Shown here: piece after piece, positions 17,238-25,993 of the stretch
Layout: every line of letters starts with the position of its first letter
Numbering within the stretch: position 1 is the stretch's first letter
DNA from: Lachnospiraceae bacterium
Lineage (GTDB): Bacteria; Bacillota; Clostridia; Lachnospirales; Lachnospiraceae
Direction: 5' to 3'
NCBI GenBank assembly: GCA_024698885.1
Contig: JAILQQ010000087.1
Coordinates: 1-45,128 of the forward strand
Length of the DNA stretch: 45,128 nt
Notes under the pieces: generated by a model
The model's input: the letters and a program-made list of their open reading frames with translations, nothing else
Database searches by the model: none
Told to the model about the DNA's origin: nothing
Program-made: the position numbers and the translations under genes

Positions 17238-18094
17238 ATTTCTCCTTTACCTTTACTTCTGCTTCCCTTTGTTTTTTCTGCCTGGTGCAGGCGGAATTTA
17301 CCGAAAACGCCCGAATAAAGAATATTGCGAAGGATCACCGCGTCCTCTGAAACAATGGGAAGCCGTTCAAAGGCCCGGCAGCATTCCCCCATCATCATAA
17401 CAAGCATGTTTTCCGTATCCTCCGTCAGGGAAACCTCGTCACTGCTCCTGAGCAGAAGCGGATTATAGCTTCCGGATTTACGATCCTTTTCCAGATCATC
17501 AAAGGCATCCATGATATAGATGAATTTCCCGAGATAAAACCCGATCGCCCGCAGCTCCTTTTCCCAGGGATCCTGATCATATGCCAGAATTTCCGCCATG
17601 ATCGTCCCGAAGGCACCGGCCGGCAGATCAATATTGACTTCTCTGGTCACTTCATAATCCTGTATGGTCTGAAGAGCTTCCCGGATCGTCTCTGCTTTCT
17701 TCGGATACCTTTCTTCTATTCTCTTCTTTTTTCCCTTCAGGCCAGCCGCGTAAAGCCGCCGGAGGACCTTCCTCTCATCCTTCCAGTCATCCAGGCATTT
17801 TTCATAGGTCAGAAGCAGATTCATATCGGCGGCATAATACGTAAAGCGATTTCGTCTGGTCGGATGCTTCTCAAAAGGATGTGCCGCGCATTTCACCAGT
17901 CCTTCCGCAGTTTCCGGTTCATACAGGGCTGTCAGAAGCATAATGACAAAGGTCATATCGTAGCTCAGGGAAAGCTGCCCGAGCCCGCCGTGGTTTTCCC
18001 GCAGGGAACGGCAAAGACCGCAGTAGTAGGACCGGTAGCGGTCAAACTCCCGGAATTTCAGTTCCTGTTTATTCACGATCACATAACCGAACAT
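17234..18094 (-). CDS. DUF5685-type protein of unknown function
   Basis: A helical cytoplasmic protein of 286 residues, which I recall as the DUF5685 family, typically encoded near J-domain genes in Clostridia. The N-terminus has a C-x2-C pair (C25, C28, YYCGLCRSL) plus C69/H72/H77, a possible metal site. Two acidic motifs stand out: LDDWKDE (D102, D103, D106) and [11 protein letters not shown] (D196, D199, D200, D204). Their nature and spacing resemble the two Asp-rich motifs of class I isoprenoid synthases; this is my inference. The ribosome site AGGGGATT supports the start. It sits between a zinc-ribbon membrane protein gene (9 bp) and the J-domain gene (4-bp overlap). Confidence 0.8.
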   Translation of the reverse strand: MFGYVIVNKQELKFREFDRYRSYYCGLCRSLRENHGGLGQLSLSYDMTFVIMLLTALYEPETAEGLVKCAAHPFEKHPTRRNRFTYYAADMNLLLTYEKCLDDWKDERKVLRRLYAAGLKGKKKRIEERYPKKAETIREALQTIQDYEVTREVNIDLPAGAFGTIMAEILAYDQDPWEKELRAIGFYLGKFIYIMDAFDDLEKDRKSGSYNPLLLRSSDEVSLTEDTENMLVMMMGECCRAFERLPIVSEDAVILRNILYSGVFGKFRLHQAEKTKGSRSKGKGEI

Positions 18095-18103
18095 GGCAAT
18101 CCC

Positions 18104-18511
18104 CTATGATTTGCGGATAAATTTTTCCCGGCATTTCGGACAGGTGATCTCGATCTTTCCCTTCCCGCGGGGTACCCGCACCTTCTGTCCGCAGCCGGGA
18201 CAGCGGTATATATGATGGGTCTTCATATCCTCAAGCCGGTATTTTGACTTTGAAAACAATTGTTTGACCCTGCTCTGTATTTCCAGGTATTTCTGGTTTT
18301 CCGCGTAGCGTTTTGCAATATTCTTTGAAAAAACGCGAAAATACAGATAGCCGAGCAGCAGGAGAAGGATCAGATTGATCACAGCGCCCCGGACAAACAT
18401 CCCGATGACTAAGAGGGCAAAGCAGAGAAAGCCTAAAAACTGTGAAAACTGATCCATCCCGTACCGGCCCACCATAAACTGTGCGATCTTATATCGTATT
18501 TTTTGCAGCAT
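18104..18511 (-). CDS. Small membrane protein with C-terminal zinc ribbon
   Basis: A 135-residue protein with two close transmembrane helices (about 20-60: FLGFLCFALLVIGMFV and AVINLILLLLLGYLYF), a basic linker and a C-terminal zinc ribbon with CPGC and CPKC (spacing about 20). The cytoplasmic ribbon resembles rubredoxin-like knuckles found in nucleic-acid or chaperone adaptors. The start at 18511 follows a strong AGGAGGTC site; an upstream in-frame Met does not. It is the first gene of the four-gene cluster with DUF5685, J-domain and helicase genes. Its function is unknown. Confidence 0.8.
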   Translation of the reverse strand: MLQKIRYKIAQFMVGRYGMDQFSQFLGFLCFALLVIGMFVRGAVINLILLLLLGYLYFRVFSKNIAKRYAENQKYLEIQSRVKQLFSKSKYRLEDMKTHHIYRCPGCGQKVRVPRGKGKIEITCPKCREKFIRKS

Positions 18512-18538
18512 ACCCGACCTCCTATGATTTCTCACAGT

Positions 18539-18547
18539 AGTATACCA
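18539..18547 (-). promoter_or_regulatory. Extended -10 promoter of the zinc-ribbon/DUF5685/J-domain cluster
   Basis: On the minus strand TGG-TATACT (-10 at 18539-18544) forms an extended -10 element about 28 bp upstream of the start codon. No good -35 box is visible at the expected distance. Confidence 0.5.
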
Positions 18548-18588
18548 TTTACAATGTGTTTTTTCTTTGTTACAATCATTAAGATACT

Positions 18589-18696
18589 GGGGGCAAAAGG
18601 TGCTTTAGCACCTTTCTAGATACATGATATAGTGCTTGAGCTTGCTCAGGAGCACTATATCATGTATCCGGAAATGGCACGAAGTGCTTTTGCCCC
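18589..18696. repeat. Nested multi-arm inverted repeat in a divergent gap
   Basis: Outer stem GGGGCAAAAG (18590-18599) pairs with CTTTTGCCCC (18687-18696). Inside lie AAAGGTGC-TTTA-GCACCTTT (18596-18615), a perfect 18-bp stem 18619-18636 with 18651-18668 capped by TGAGC-TT-GCTCA, and GCAC-GAA-GTGC (18677-18687). Some outer and inner pairs are alternatives. It lies between the divergent zinc-ribbon and mtnA genes, so it is not a shared 3' terminator. Confidence 0.9.
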
Positions 18697-18756
18697 TAAC
18701 ATACATGACAATTTCGACACCTCGATCAAACTTTCAATAAAGGCAGGTAAAATTCT

Positions 18757-19812
18757 ATGACAGATTCCATCCTGAATACGGAAACCGTTGCCCTTGATGA
18801 GGAAAAATGCGCCCTCGTCATCATTGACCAGACAAAGCTTCCCTACAGCACGGAGCTTTTGACGATTACCGATCTGAAGGAGCTATGGGATGCCATCTAC
18901 CTCCTGAAGGTCAGAGGCGCGCCGGCCATCGGCGTCGCGGCCGCGATCGGCATCTATGTATATACCTGTTCTCTGAACGTTTCCCGCTATGAAGATTTCG
19001 CGGAGGCTGTCGAAAAGGCCTGTGATTATCTGAATTCCTCCCGGCCCACAGCCGTAAACCTGTCATGGGCTCTTAACCGAATGCGGAAAGTAGTGACCGA
19101 TCACCGGGGAGAGGATGTTACAGCGCTAAAGGCTCTTCTGCATGATGAAGCACTGCGCGTAAAGGAAGAGGATACCGCCATGTGCAGAAGCATCGGCGAG
19201 TACGGCCTGTCGCTGATAAAGGACGGCTTCGGTCTTCTAACCCATTGCAATGCGGGACAGCTTGCGACCTCCAAATACGGGACCGCCACCGCGCCCATGT
19301 ATCTGGCGCATGAAAAGGGATATCATATCCGCGTCTACTGTGACGAGACCAGACCGCTTTTGCAGGGTGCAAGACTCACGGCCTATGAACTGTCCTCCGC
19401 AGGACTTGATGTTACGCTTCTGTGTGACAATATGGCCGGTTCCCTGATGCAGCAGGGGCTGATCGACGCCGTTTTCGTCGGCTGCGACCGGGTCGCGCGA
19501 AACGGAGATGCCGCCAATAAGATCGGCACGAGCGTCGTCGCGACGCTTGCGCACTACCACCATATTCCGTTCTACGTATGCGCTCCCTCCTCTACGATCG
19601 ACCTGCATACGGCCACGGGCGCCGATATCCGGATTGAACAGAGGCCGCCCGAAGAGGTCACGGAAATGTGGTATCAAAGGAGAATGGCGCCGCAGAACAT
19701 CAAGGTCTATAATCCTGCCTTTGACGTGACCGATCATTCCCTGATCACGGCCATTATTACGGAAAAGGGTATCTGTTATCCGCCGTACCAGTTCGGGGAG
19801 GAAACGCTTTAA
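18757..19812 (+). CDS. mtnA: S-methyl-5-thioribose-1-phosphate isomerase
   Basis: Converts methylthioribose-1-phosphate to methylthioribulose-1-phosphate in methionine salvage, or acts on related 5-deoxypentose phosphates. The 351-residue protein has RGAPAIGVAAAIGI near residues 53-66, catalytic Cys164 in THCNAGQLAT, Asp244 in VFVGCDRVARNGD and the NKIGT signature, all as in MtnA rather than eIF2B subunits. The ribosome site is weak (AGGCAGG, 11 nt before ATG). No other salvage gene (mtnK, mtnN or a class II aldolase) is adjacent, so partners must lie elsewhere. It converges on prfA with a gap of only 9 bp and no visible terminator. Confidence 0.95.
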   Translation: MTDSILNTETVALDEEKCALVIIDQTKLPYSTELLTITDLKELWDAIYLLKVRGAPAIGVAAAIGIYVYTCSLNVSRYEDFAEAVEKACDYLNSSRPTAVNLSWALNRMRKVVTDHRGEDVTALKALLHDEALRVKEEDTAMCRSIGEYGLSLIKDGFGLLTHCNAGQLATSKYGTATAPMYLAHEKGYHIRVYCDETRPLLQGARLTAYELSSAGLDVTLLCDNMAGSLMQQGLIDAVFVGCDRVARNGDAANKIGTSVVATLAHYHHIPFYVCAPSSTIDLHTATGADIRIEQRPPEEVTEMWYQRRMAPQNIKVYNPAFDVTDHSLITAIITEKGICYPPYQFGEETL

Positions 19813-19821
19813 CGCGCTTTC

Positions 19822-20898
19822 TTACGCGCTTTCGTTCATCTTCGTAAGCTTTGCTGCCTGATCAGCGGCGATGCAGGCATCAATGATCTCCTGAATATCG
19901 CCGTCCATGATCTTGTCTAGCTTATACAACGTCAGATTGATCCGGTGATCGGTCACCCGGCCCTGCGGGAAATTGTAGGTTCTGATCTTTTCAGACCGGT
20001 CACCCGTTCCGATCTGGCTCTTTCTGAGTTCGGCCTCGGCATCATGCGCTTTCTGCTGCTCCAGATCAAAAAGCTTGGCTCTTAACAGGGCAAAAGCCTT
20101 CTCCTTGTTCTGTATCTGCGATTTTTCGGTCTGGGAATAAATAACAATACCCGTCGGATAGTGGGTCAGGCGCACCGCGGAATCCGTGGTATTCACGCAC
20201 TGGCCGCCGTTTCCCGACGCCCGCATCACGTCAATGCGGATATCCTTTTCATCGATATGCACGTCCACATCCTCCGCTTCCGGCATGACTGCGACCGAGA
20301 TCGTTGACGTATGGATACGGCCGCCGGATTCGGTTTCCGGTACGCGCTGTACCCGGTGGACGCCGCTTTCGTATTTCATAATGGAATATACACTGCTGCC
20401 GCTCAGCATAAAGGTAACGCTCTTCATGCCGCCGATACCGATCTCGTCGGCCTCCAGAGTCTCTACCTTCCAGCGGCGGCTTTCGGCATAATGTACGTAC
20501 ATACGATAGATCTCCGCTGCAAACAGAGCAGCTTCATCGCCTCCAGCGCCGGCCCGGATCTCCACGATCACATTCTTGTCATCATTCGGATCTTTCGGCA
20601 GTAACAGGACCTTCAGCCGTTCCTCAAGCTCCTCCACATTCTTTTTCGCGTTCGTCAGCTCGTCCTTGAGCATCTCCCGCATCTCTTCGTCCTTCTCATT
20701 CTCTAACATCGCCAGGGAATCGTCGATATCCTGCCGGTTTTTCTTATAGGCCTTATAGGCGTCTACGATCGGCGTAATATCGCTCTGTTCCTTCATAAGA
20801 CTCGTAAAGCGCTTCTGGTCGCCGGAAACCCCCGGCTCCGAAAGCTCCTGCATGATATCCTCATACCGCATTACCAGATCATCCAGTTTATCAAACAT
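19822..20898 (-). CDS. prfA: Peptide chain release factor 1 (RF1)
   Basis: Recognises UAA and UAG stop codons and triggers peptide release. The 358-residue protein has the catalytic GGQ motif (231-233, [13 protein letters not shown]) and the PxT stop-codon tripeptide as PET (187-189, [13 protein letters not shown]). The N-terminal helical domain and [11 protein letters not shown] block are normal. The start at 20898 follows GGGAGGAAG and overlaps the end of prmC by 8 bp, so the substrate and its methyltransferase are translationally coupled. Confidence 0.97.
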   Translation of the reverse strand: MFDKLDDLVMRYEDIMQELSEPGVSGDQKRFTSLMKEQSDITPIVDAYKAYKKNRQDIDDSLAMLENEKDEEMREMLKDELTNAKKNVEELEERLKVLLLPKDPNDDKNVIVEIRAGAGGDEAALFAAEIYRMYVHYAESRRWKVETLEADEIGIGGMKSVTFMLSGSSVYSIMKYESGVHRVQRVPETESGGRIHTSTISVAVMPEAEDVDVHIDEKDIRIDVMRASGNGGQCVNTTDSAVRLTHYPTGIVIYSQTEKSQIQNKEKAFALLRAKLFDLEQQKAHDAEAELRKSQIGTGDRSEKIRTYNFPQGRVTDHRINLTLYKLDKIMDGDIQEIIDACIAADQAAKLTKMNESA

Positions 20899-21778
20899 CC
20901 TCTTCCTCCCTGATATTCCTTCGCGCCTTTGCGACCCGGTCATGTCCCGCGTAATCCTTTAAAATCTCCACCGATCCGAAGCCGCCCGCACAAAGCAGCT
21001 GCCTGACAGCCTCTCCCTGGTCATATCCGATCTCCATAAGCAGCAGTCCTGCCCGTTTCAGATACCGTACGGCATCGGTGATGATCCTTCTGTAAAAATA
21101 AAGCCCGTCCTCATACCCGTCAAGGGCCAGTCTCGGGTCATGCTCCCTCACCTCCGGCATCAGCGTTTCAATGTCGGCCGTGCGGATATAAGGGGGATTT
21201 GAGAGTACCGCGTCAAATTTCTCGGCAGGCGGGATCCCTTCAAACAGATCGCCGGCCAAAAACGTGATCTGATCCGCAAGGCCGTGCCGTTTCGCATTCT
21301 CTTTCGCAACGGCCAGCGCATCCTCCGAAATATCGGACGCCGTTCCCTCAATATTGTTTTTATATTTCATCAGGCTGATCAGGATACAGCCGCTTCCGGT
21401 ACAAAGATCCAGAACCTTCATACCGTCATCGATCTCGATCATAGCCTCTTCTACCAGAAATTCCGTATCCTGCCGCGGGATCAGCACCCGTTCATCCACA
21501 TAGAAGGAAAGTCCCATAAAGGATTGTTCACGGGTCAGATGCTGCAGGGGAACATGCGACTGCCGCTTCTTTAAAAACGTACGCAGTCTGCAAAGCTTTT
21601 CCGGATCATCGATCAGGCGGTCGCCGTGACCGTACAGCATATTTCTGTCATAGCCGAAGATAAATTCAAGCAGGAGCGCCGCTTCGGTTTTTGCCTCCCG
21701 CTCCTCAAGCCCGGCATTTTTGATGAGCGCTTCCGCCGTATCGCGATACAGCCCCGCAAGCGTCAGATATTCAGGCAT
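20891..21778 (-). CDS. prmC: Release factor glutamine N5-methyltransferase PrmC (HemK)
   Basis: Methylates the glutamine of the GGQ motif in RF1 and RF2 using S-adenosylmethionine. The 295-residue protein has the N-terminal helical RF-binding domain, the AdoMet-binding [11 protein letters not shown] (122-132) and the active-site NPPY (194-197). It lies within the rpmE-DUF1385-prmC-prfA block, overlapping DUF1385 by 8 bp at its start and prfA by 8 bp at its end. Confidence 0.96.
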   Translation of the reverse strand: MPEYLTLAGLYRDTAEALIKNAGLEEREAKTEAALLLEFIFGYDRNMLYGHGDRLIDDPEKLCRLRTFLKKRQSHVPLQHLTREQSFMGLSFYVDERVLIPRQDTEFLVEEAMIEIDDGMKVLDLCTGSGCILISLMKYKNNIEGTASDISEDALAVAKENAKRHGLADQITFLAGDLFEGIPPAEKFDAVLSNPPYIRTADIETLMPEVREHDPRLALDGYEDGLYFYRRIITDAVRYLKRAGLLLMEIGYDQGEAVRQLLCAGGFGSVEILKDYAGHDRVAKARRNIREEEDV

Positions 21779-22775
21779 AATAATCTATTTCTTCCTCATA
21801 GGGGATGACCAGATTAAACTCCGAAAGCAGATAGGCCCTCCAGTCAAAAACCGCTTCCACGGAAGCAATCGCGACCTCCACCATAGATTCATCCGGCTCC
21901 CTTGTTGTCAGCTTCTGCAGAAACATGCCCGGCGCGGAAATGATTCTGACAAAAATATTATCGCTCCGGCCCGCGAGCCTGATGATCTCATAAGAAATCC
22001 CCGCGATGACCGGGATCAGCAAAAGCCGGACCACGACCCGCAGGATCGGTTCCTCTAACCGGATAAACATGAAAAGAATCACGCTGATGAACACCACTAA
22101 GAACATGAAGCTGGTACCGCAGCGCTTATGCTGCCTGGATGCAGCCATGACATTGTCCACATTCAGCTCATGTCCCGTTTCCAGGCAGTTGATGCATTTA
22201 TGTTCCGCCCCGTGATACATAAAGGTGCGCCTGATATCGCTCATCAGGGAGATAAGCAGCAGATATCCGATAAAGATCAGGATCCGCAGACCTCCCTCGG
22301 CAATGGAGATCACCATGTCGGAAACGATCCACCTTTTTAACAGCTGGGAAAGATAGTACGGCAGCAGCATAAAGAGCGCCACAGCCATAGCGACCGACAA
22401 AGCAACCGTAAGTCCCGACAGGATCCTGTCGGCGTTTTCGCCGAACAATCTGTCCAAAGGCCTTTTTTTCTGCCTTCTTTTGGTCTTTACATCCTCTTCC
22501 TCATAAAAAGCGGCAGAATAGTTAAGCGTCCGGATCCCGATGATCAGGGAATCGATAAAGGAAAAAACGCCCCGGATAAAGGGAAGCTTCGCGATCCGGT
22601 TATCCGGCCCAAAGGACTGGTATTCCTCAACCGAAATATTGATATCCTGTTCCGGTGTTCTGACCGCTACGGCATAGCGGTCCTTATTTTTCATCATGAC
22701 TCCCTCGATCACGGCCTGTCCGCCGATGCCGCTGTAATGCGTATTGCAGGAGCTGACTTTTTTCTGTTTCGCCAT
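21771..22775 (-). CDS. DUF1385 family membrane protein
   Basis: A 334-residue integral membrane protein of unknown function, widely conserved in Clostridia upstream of prmC-prfA. The N-terminal signature GIGGQAVIEGVMMKN is typical of the family. About four to five hydrophobic helices lie between residues 100 and 260 (for example ILSGLTVALSVAMAVALFML), with the conserved YHGAEHKCINCLETG segment in the middle, whose His and Cys residues may bind metal. The start at 22775 follows GAGGG; the longer upstream frame covers the rpmE terminator and is unlikely. Confidence 0.9.
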   Translation of the reverse strand: MAKQKKVSSCNTHYSGIGGQAVIEGVMMKNKDRYAVAVRTPEQDINISVEEYQSFGPDNRIAKLPFIRGVFSFIDSLIIGIRTLNYSAAFYEEEDVKTKRRQKKRPLDRLFGENADRILSGLTVALSVAMAVALFMLLPYYLSQLLKRWIVSDMVISIAEGGLRILIFIGYLLLISLMSDIRRTFMYHGAEHKCINCLETGHELNVDNVMAASRQHKRCGTSFMFLVVFISVILFMFIRLEEPILRVVVRLLLIPVIAGISYEIIRLAGRSDNIFVRIISAPGMFLQKLTTREPDESMVEVAIASVEAVFDWRAYLLSEFNLVIPYEEEIDYYA

Positions 22776-22855
22776 GGTACCCTCAATCAACTGCGCCGAT
22801 CTGTTCACAGGTCGTGCGCCCGGGAATGGGCTTTTGCTCATTTCCGAAATAAAGC

Positions 22856-22879
22856 AAAAAGGCTGAGCAATGCTCAACC
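22856..22879 (-). terminator. Terminator/attenuator after rpmE
   Basis: On the minus strand GGTTGAGC-ATT-GCTCAGCC forms an 8-bp stem followed by TTTTTGC. It lies 38 bp after the rpmE stop and before DUF1385, and may reduce expression of the downstream genes. Confidence 0.8.
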
Positions 22880-22916
22880 TTATGATGATTCGTTTCAGGC
22901 AACAAAATTCATCTGT

Positions 22917-23123
22917 TTATTTGCTTTCAACGCCATATTTCCTGTTGAACTTCTCAATACGTCCGTCTACTCTGGCCGACTTCTGCTGCCCCGTATAGAA
23001 CGAATGGCACTTCGAACAGATTTCTACGTGTATTTCCGGCTTCGTTGATCCGACGACAAATGTATTTCCACAGTTGCAGGTCACGTTTGCCTGATAATAT
23101 TTAGGATGGATTCCTTCCTTCAT
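22917..23123 (-). CDS. rpmE: 50S ribosomal protein L31 (zinc type)
   Basis: A 68-residue ribosomal protein of the large subunit central protuberance. Zinc ligands are present: CNCG (C16, C18) and CSKC (C36, C39). This is the C+ form, as opposed to the zinc-free paralogue made in zinc starvation. The start at 23123 ([10 protein letters not shown]) follows GAGAGGTG. It has its own promoter and a short structured leader. Confidence 0.97.
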   Translation of the reverse strand: MKEGIHPKYYQANVTCNCGNTFVVGSTKPEIHVEICSKCHSFYTGQQKSARVDGRIEKFNRKYGVESK

Positions 23124-23219
23124 AGCCTTTTCACCTCTCAGTCCTTTACTAAAGTGGAATGCTGTTCCCTGTCTCTGCGACAGCCAATGTATTGTACCAC
23201 AGGAGCCGGAACTTCGCAA
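23124..23219 (-). promoter_or_regulatory. rpmE promoter and short structured leader
   Basis: On the minus strand TTGCGA (23214-23219), 17 bp, TACAAT (23191-23196). The ~60-nt leader contains CTGTC-GCAGA-GACAG and CTTT-AGT-AAAG hairpins just before the ribosome site. L31 leaders that bind the protein are known in Bacillota; whether this is one is inference. Confidence 0.65.
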
Positions 23220-23239
23220 TACATTATTTTATAATAACT

Positions 23240-25735
23240 TTAATATGTATCCTTTAACGTGCGGATCACCAGCTGCTGCTCCAACTCCGTTCCGTTCTGG
23301 ATCTCCGGCGTTCCCGGGATCAGATAGCGGATATCCTTCTTTTTCAGCGTCACCGCTTTTTCCCGCTTGGAGGTCAGGTGGAAGTAATTATCCGAAAAGA
23401 TCGCGTCCGCGCCCTTCAGATCCAGCTCCACAAAGGCCGCAAAGCCGCCTGACATCATACGGATCACATATTCGTCCACCAGCTCGATCACGGAATAGGA
23501 AATAGAGCTGGTTTCCAGGTTCAATCGCTTAAACGGAACAAATACCTCGATCTCCGTGGAAACAACGACATCATCCTCGTCGATAAAGACCGCCTCCACA
23601 AAGACCCGGTTCTCGATACCCTCGATAAAGGCACCGTAATCCATGGAGCAGACCATTTCCACACTGCCGGGCGCCAGCTCCACCTCATACTCCATCTCAT
23701 GCAGGAGGCGGAAATCAAAGGTCTGCAGGCTGACCTTGACCCTGCGCTGCTCAATATCCCGCGTTTCATTCTGAATAAAGACAGAAAGCACGGAGCCTTC
23801 CCGCAGGATCGAGCCGGCTACCGGCGAGAAGAAATTTTTCGCCATATACTGAAGCGCCTTATAGCGGCCGAAGTAATCAATACTTGACCAGGAGGCTACC
23901 GGCCAGCTGTCGTTCAGCTGCCAGTACAGAGCGCCCATGCATTCGCCGCGGTGCCGCCTGAAATGCTCTACCCCGTATTTGATCGCGATACCCTGCAGGA
24001 GCTGTGTCAGGTACAGTAAGCTGTCGAAGTCCTTCGGAAACAGGAAGTTCTGGGACAGATAATAGATCATCTTCCCGTTGGCGCTTTCGTTTTTCTGGTG
24101 GCTCTCCATGACCTCCGAAAAAATATTCCGGTCCTCTTCCCTCGTAAAGGTCTTGACGGTTTTAAGGCTCGGGAAGGACTGGAAGCCAAATTCCGAACAG
24201 AACCGCATATTGTGTTCGCTGTAAGCACTGAAGGGCTCCTGATCGTGCCAAACGCCCCAGTAATGTCTGTCTCCTGCATGGTCATTGTCGGGATCCTGAA
24301 AACCCCCTCCCGAGGACGGTGAAGACGGCCAGTAAAACGTGGATCTCGCGTATTTCGCGACCAGCTCCGGCAATATCCTTTCAAATATTTCCAGGTAATC
24401 CTCTCTTAACTGCGGCGAGTGATCGCGAAAACCCTCCCAGGAAACCCAGCCGGATTCTATTTCATTATTGCCGCAGAACAGTCCGAGGCAGGCATGGTGC
24501 CGCAGTCTCTTGATATTATCCACCGCCTCCGCAGTAATATTGTTCTTAAACTCCGAAGTCAGCTCGTAATGATTGCAGGCAAACATGAAATCCTGCCAGA
24601 CGATCAGCCCGTATTCATCGCAGAGCTCATAAAAGGTATCCGAGGGATAGTAGCCGCCGCCCCAGACCCTGATCGTGTTGAAATTGCATTTTTTTGCCGC
24701 ACGAAGGAGATAGGCGATCTTCTCCTTTGTGATAAAGGAATAGATCGAATCCTCCGGGACATAATTGGCGCCCATGGCAAAGATCTTCGTATGGTTCACC
24801 ATCAGGCAGAATTCCCGGCCGTAGGCATCCTCCTCCTGCGAGATCGTGATCTCCCGAAGGCCTATGCGGTAGCTTTTCTGATCCCATTGATTGCCGTTCA
24901 TATCAAGCGCGTAGATACTGACCGTATATAACGGCTGGTCTCCGAAGCCGTTCGGCCACCAGATCTTCGGACTCTCAATCTCGATCTCCAGCGTCGCGTG
25001 GCCGTTTTCCAGCGTATTGGTCACCGCAGAGGGAATGCCGTCCGGCGTGACGAGCTCAGCCTGGATGATATAGGTATCCGGCTGGATCAGCTCAGCATCC
25101 ACGTTTATTTCGAGCACAACCCTTTTTTTCTCGTGATGCTGGATGATCTCGACCTCTTCGAGCTTGATCAGACTGTAGCCGATCAGGTCAATGCTCCGCC
25201 AGATGCCGCAGTCGGGAAGCTGCGCGCCCCAGTCCCAGCCGAACATGCAGTGCGCCTTCCGCAGATACTGGTTGCCGCGCATGCAGCCGGTCGGCGTATA
25301 GTTGATCTCCTTATGCAGACCGTGCCGGTAGTTCTCGATATATTGTATCGGGGAAGCGATCTCGATCGTGATCGTATTTCCGTAAGGACGCAGATAATCC
25401 TTTACATTGAAGTAATAGGTGCGGTGCATGTTTTCGGTACGCCCGATGGGCATATCGTTGATATAGATCCTTGAAAGGGTATCGATCCCCTTGCAGCACA
25501 GATAGATCCGCTCCTGTCCAAACAGATCCGGGTCCACGTCAAAGCCTCTCGTAAAATAAAAATCATTCCGGAATATCTCCCTGGCCTCGTATTCGTTCGT
25601 CCCGAAATAGGGATCCTGCATCCTATGCTGGATCAGCAGCGCTGATAAAACAGAGCCCGGAATCTTGCCTTCCACATAAGCTTCCGAACCCTTTTCATTG
25701 ATAAGCCATTTACCGTTTAATGTCTGATAAATCAT
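23240..25735 (-). CDS. Beta-mannosidase, glycoside hydrolase family 2
   Basis: Cytoplasmic exo-enzyme (831 residues) that releases beta-linked mannose from manno-oligosaccharides taken up by the cell. The N-terminal sugar-binding and immunoglobulin-like domains precede the TIM barrel (about 320-650). Acid/base Glu425 lies in CGNNEIESGW and nucleophile Glu515 in CSEFGFQS, the beta-mannosidase-type GH2 signatures. IRVWGGGYYPSDTFYELCDE is also typical. No signal peptide. The start at 25735 follows GAGGGGAAA. No mannan transport or epimerase genes are adjacent, so it is an isolated gene with its own promoter and a possible cre site. Confidence 0.94.
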   Translation of the reverse strand: MIYQTLNGKWLINEKGSEAYVEGKIPGSVLSALLIQHRMQDPYFGTNEYEAREIFRNDFYFTRGFDVDPDLFGQERIYLCCKGIDTLSRIYINDMPIGRTENMHRTYYFNVKDYLRPYGNTITIEIASPIQYIENYRHGLHKEINYTPTGCMRGNQYLRKAHCMFGWDWGAQLPDCGIWRSIDLIGYSLIKLEEVEIIQHHEKKRVVLEINVDAELIQPDTYIIQAELVTPDGIPSAVTNTLENGHATLEIEIESPKIWWPNGFGDQPLYTVSIYALDMNGNQWDQKSYRIGLREITISQEEDAYGREFCLMVNHTKIFAMGANYVPEDSIYSFITKEKIAYLLRAAKKCNFNTIRVWGGGYYPSDTFYELCDEYGLIVWQDFMFACNHYELTSEFKNNITAEAVDNIKRLRHHACLGLFCGNNEIESGWVSWEGFRDHSPQLREDYLEIFERILPELVAKYARSTFYWPSSPSSGGGFQDPDNDHAGDRHYWGVWHDQEPFSAYSEHNMRFCSEFGFQSFPSLKTVKTFTREEDRNIFSEVMESHQKNESANGKMIYYLSQNFLFPKDFDSLLYLTQLLQGIAIKYGVEHFRRHRGECMGALYWQLNDSWPVASWSSIDYFGRYKALQYMAKNFFSPVAGSILREGSVLSVFIQNETRDIEQRRVKVSLQTFDFRLLHEMEYEVELAPGSVEMVCSMDYGAFIEGIENRVFVEAVFIDEDDVVVSTEIEVFVPFKRLNLETSSISYSVIELVDEYVIRMMSGGFAAFVELDLKGADAIFSDNYFHLTSKREKAVTLKKKDIRYLIPGTPEIQNGTELEQQLVIRTLKDTY

Positions 25736-25753
25736 ACGTTTCCCCTCTGTCAC

Positions 25754-25795
25754 TGCTTTCGTTACCATAGTAATAGAAATCTTTCTTCTTTGCAA
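25754..25795 (-). promoter_or_regulatory. Beta-mannosidase promoter with possible CcpA (cre) site
   Basis: On the minus strand TTGCAA (25790-25795), 17 bp, TACTAT (25767-25772). Immediately downstream, TGGTAACGAAAGCA (25754-25767) keeps the TG...CG...CA core of a cre site but departs at other consensus positions. It would cover the transcription start. Confidence 0.45.
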
Positions 25796-25807
25796 CGCAT
25801 TTTTGAA

Positions 25808-25836
25808 TTGCATATCCCCGGATTTTGTTGTATTCT
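25808..25836 (+). promoter_or_regulatory. Weak candidate promoter of the aminotransferase-rho operon
   Basis: TTGCAT (25808-25813), 17 bp, TATTCT (25831-25836). Each box matches 4 of 6 consensus positions. It lies about 160 bp before the aminotransferase start. Confidence 0.35.
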
Positions 25837-25993
25837 ATACACGTAATCAGTAAGATCCGATGGAAGACATAGTACTTTCCTGTCTTGTGACATAACTGTT
25901 TCTTTTTTCAGGAATTCCCGTTGTGATGAATGCGATATATGAGCAGACAATTGTGCCTGTGCATAATTGAATGATACAGAAGAGGAGATATGT

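Noticed and set aside
19801-19836. Terminator between convergent mtnA and prfA
   Set aside because: ACGCGCTTTC occurs as a direct repeat, not an inverted one, so no stable stem forms.
25762-25950. 62-codon open frame on the minus strand upstream of beta-mannosidase
   Set aside because: It overlaps the beta-mannosidase promoter, shows no ribosome site and no recognisable family.
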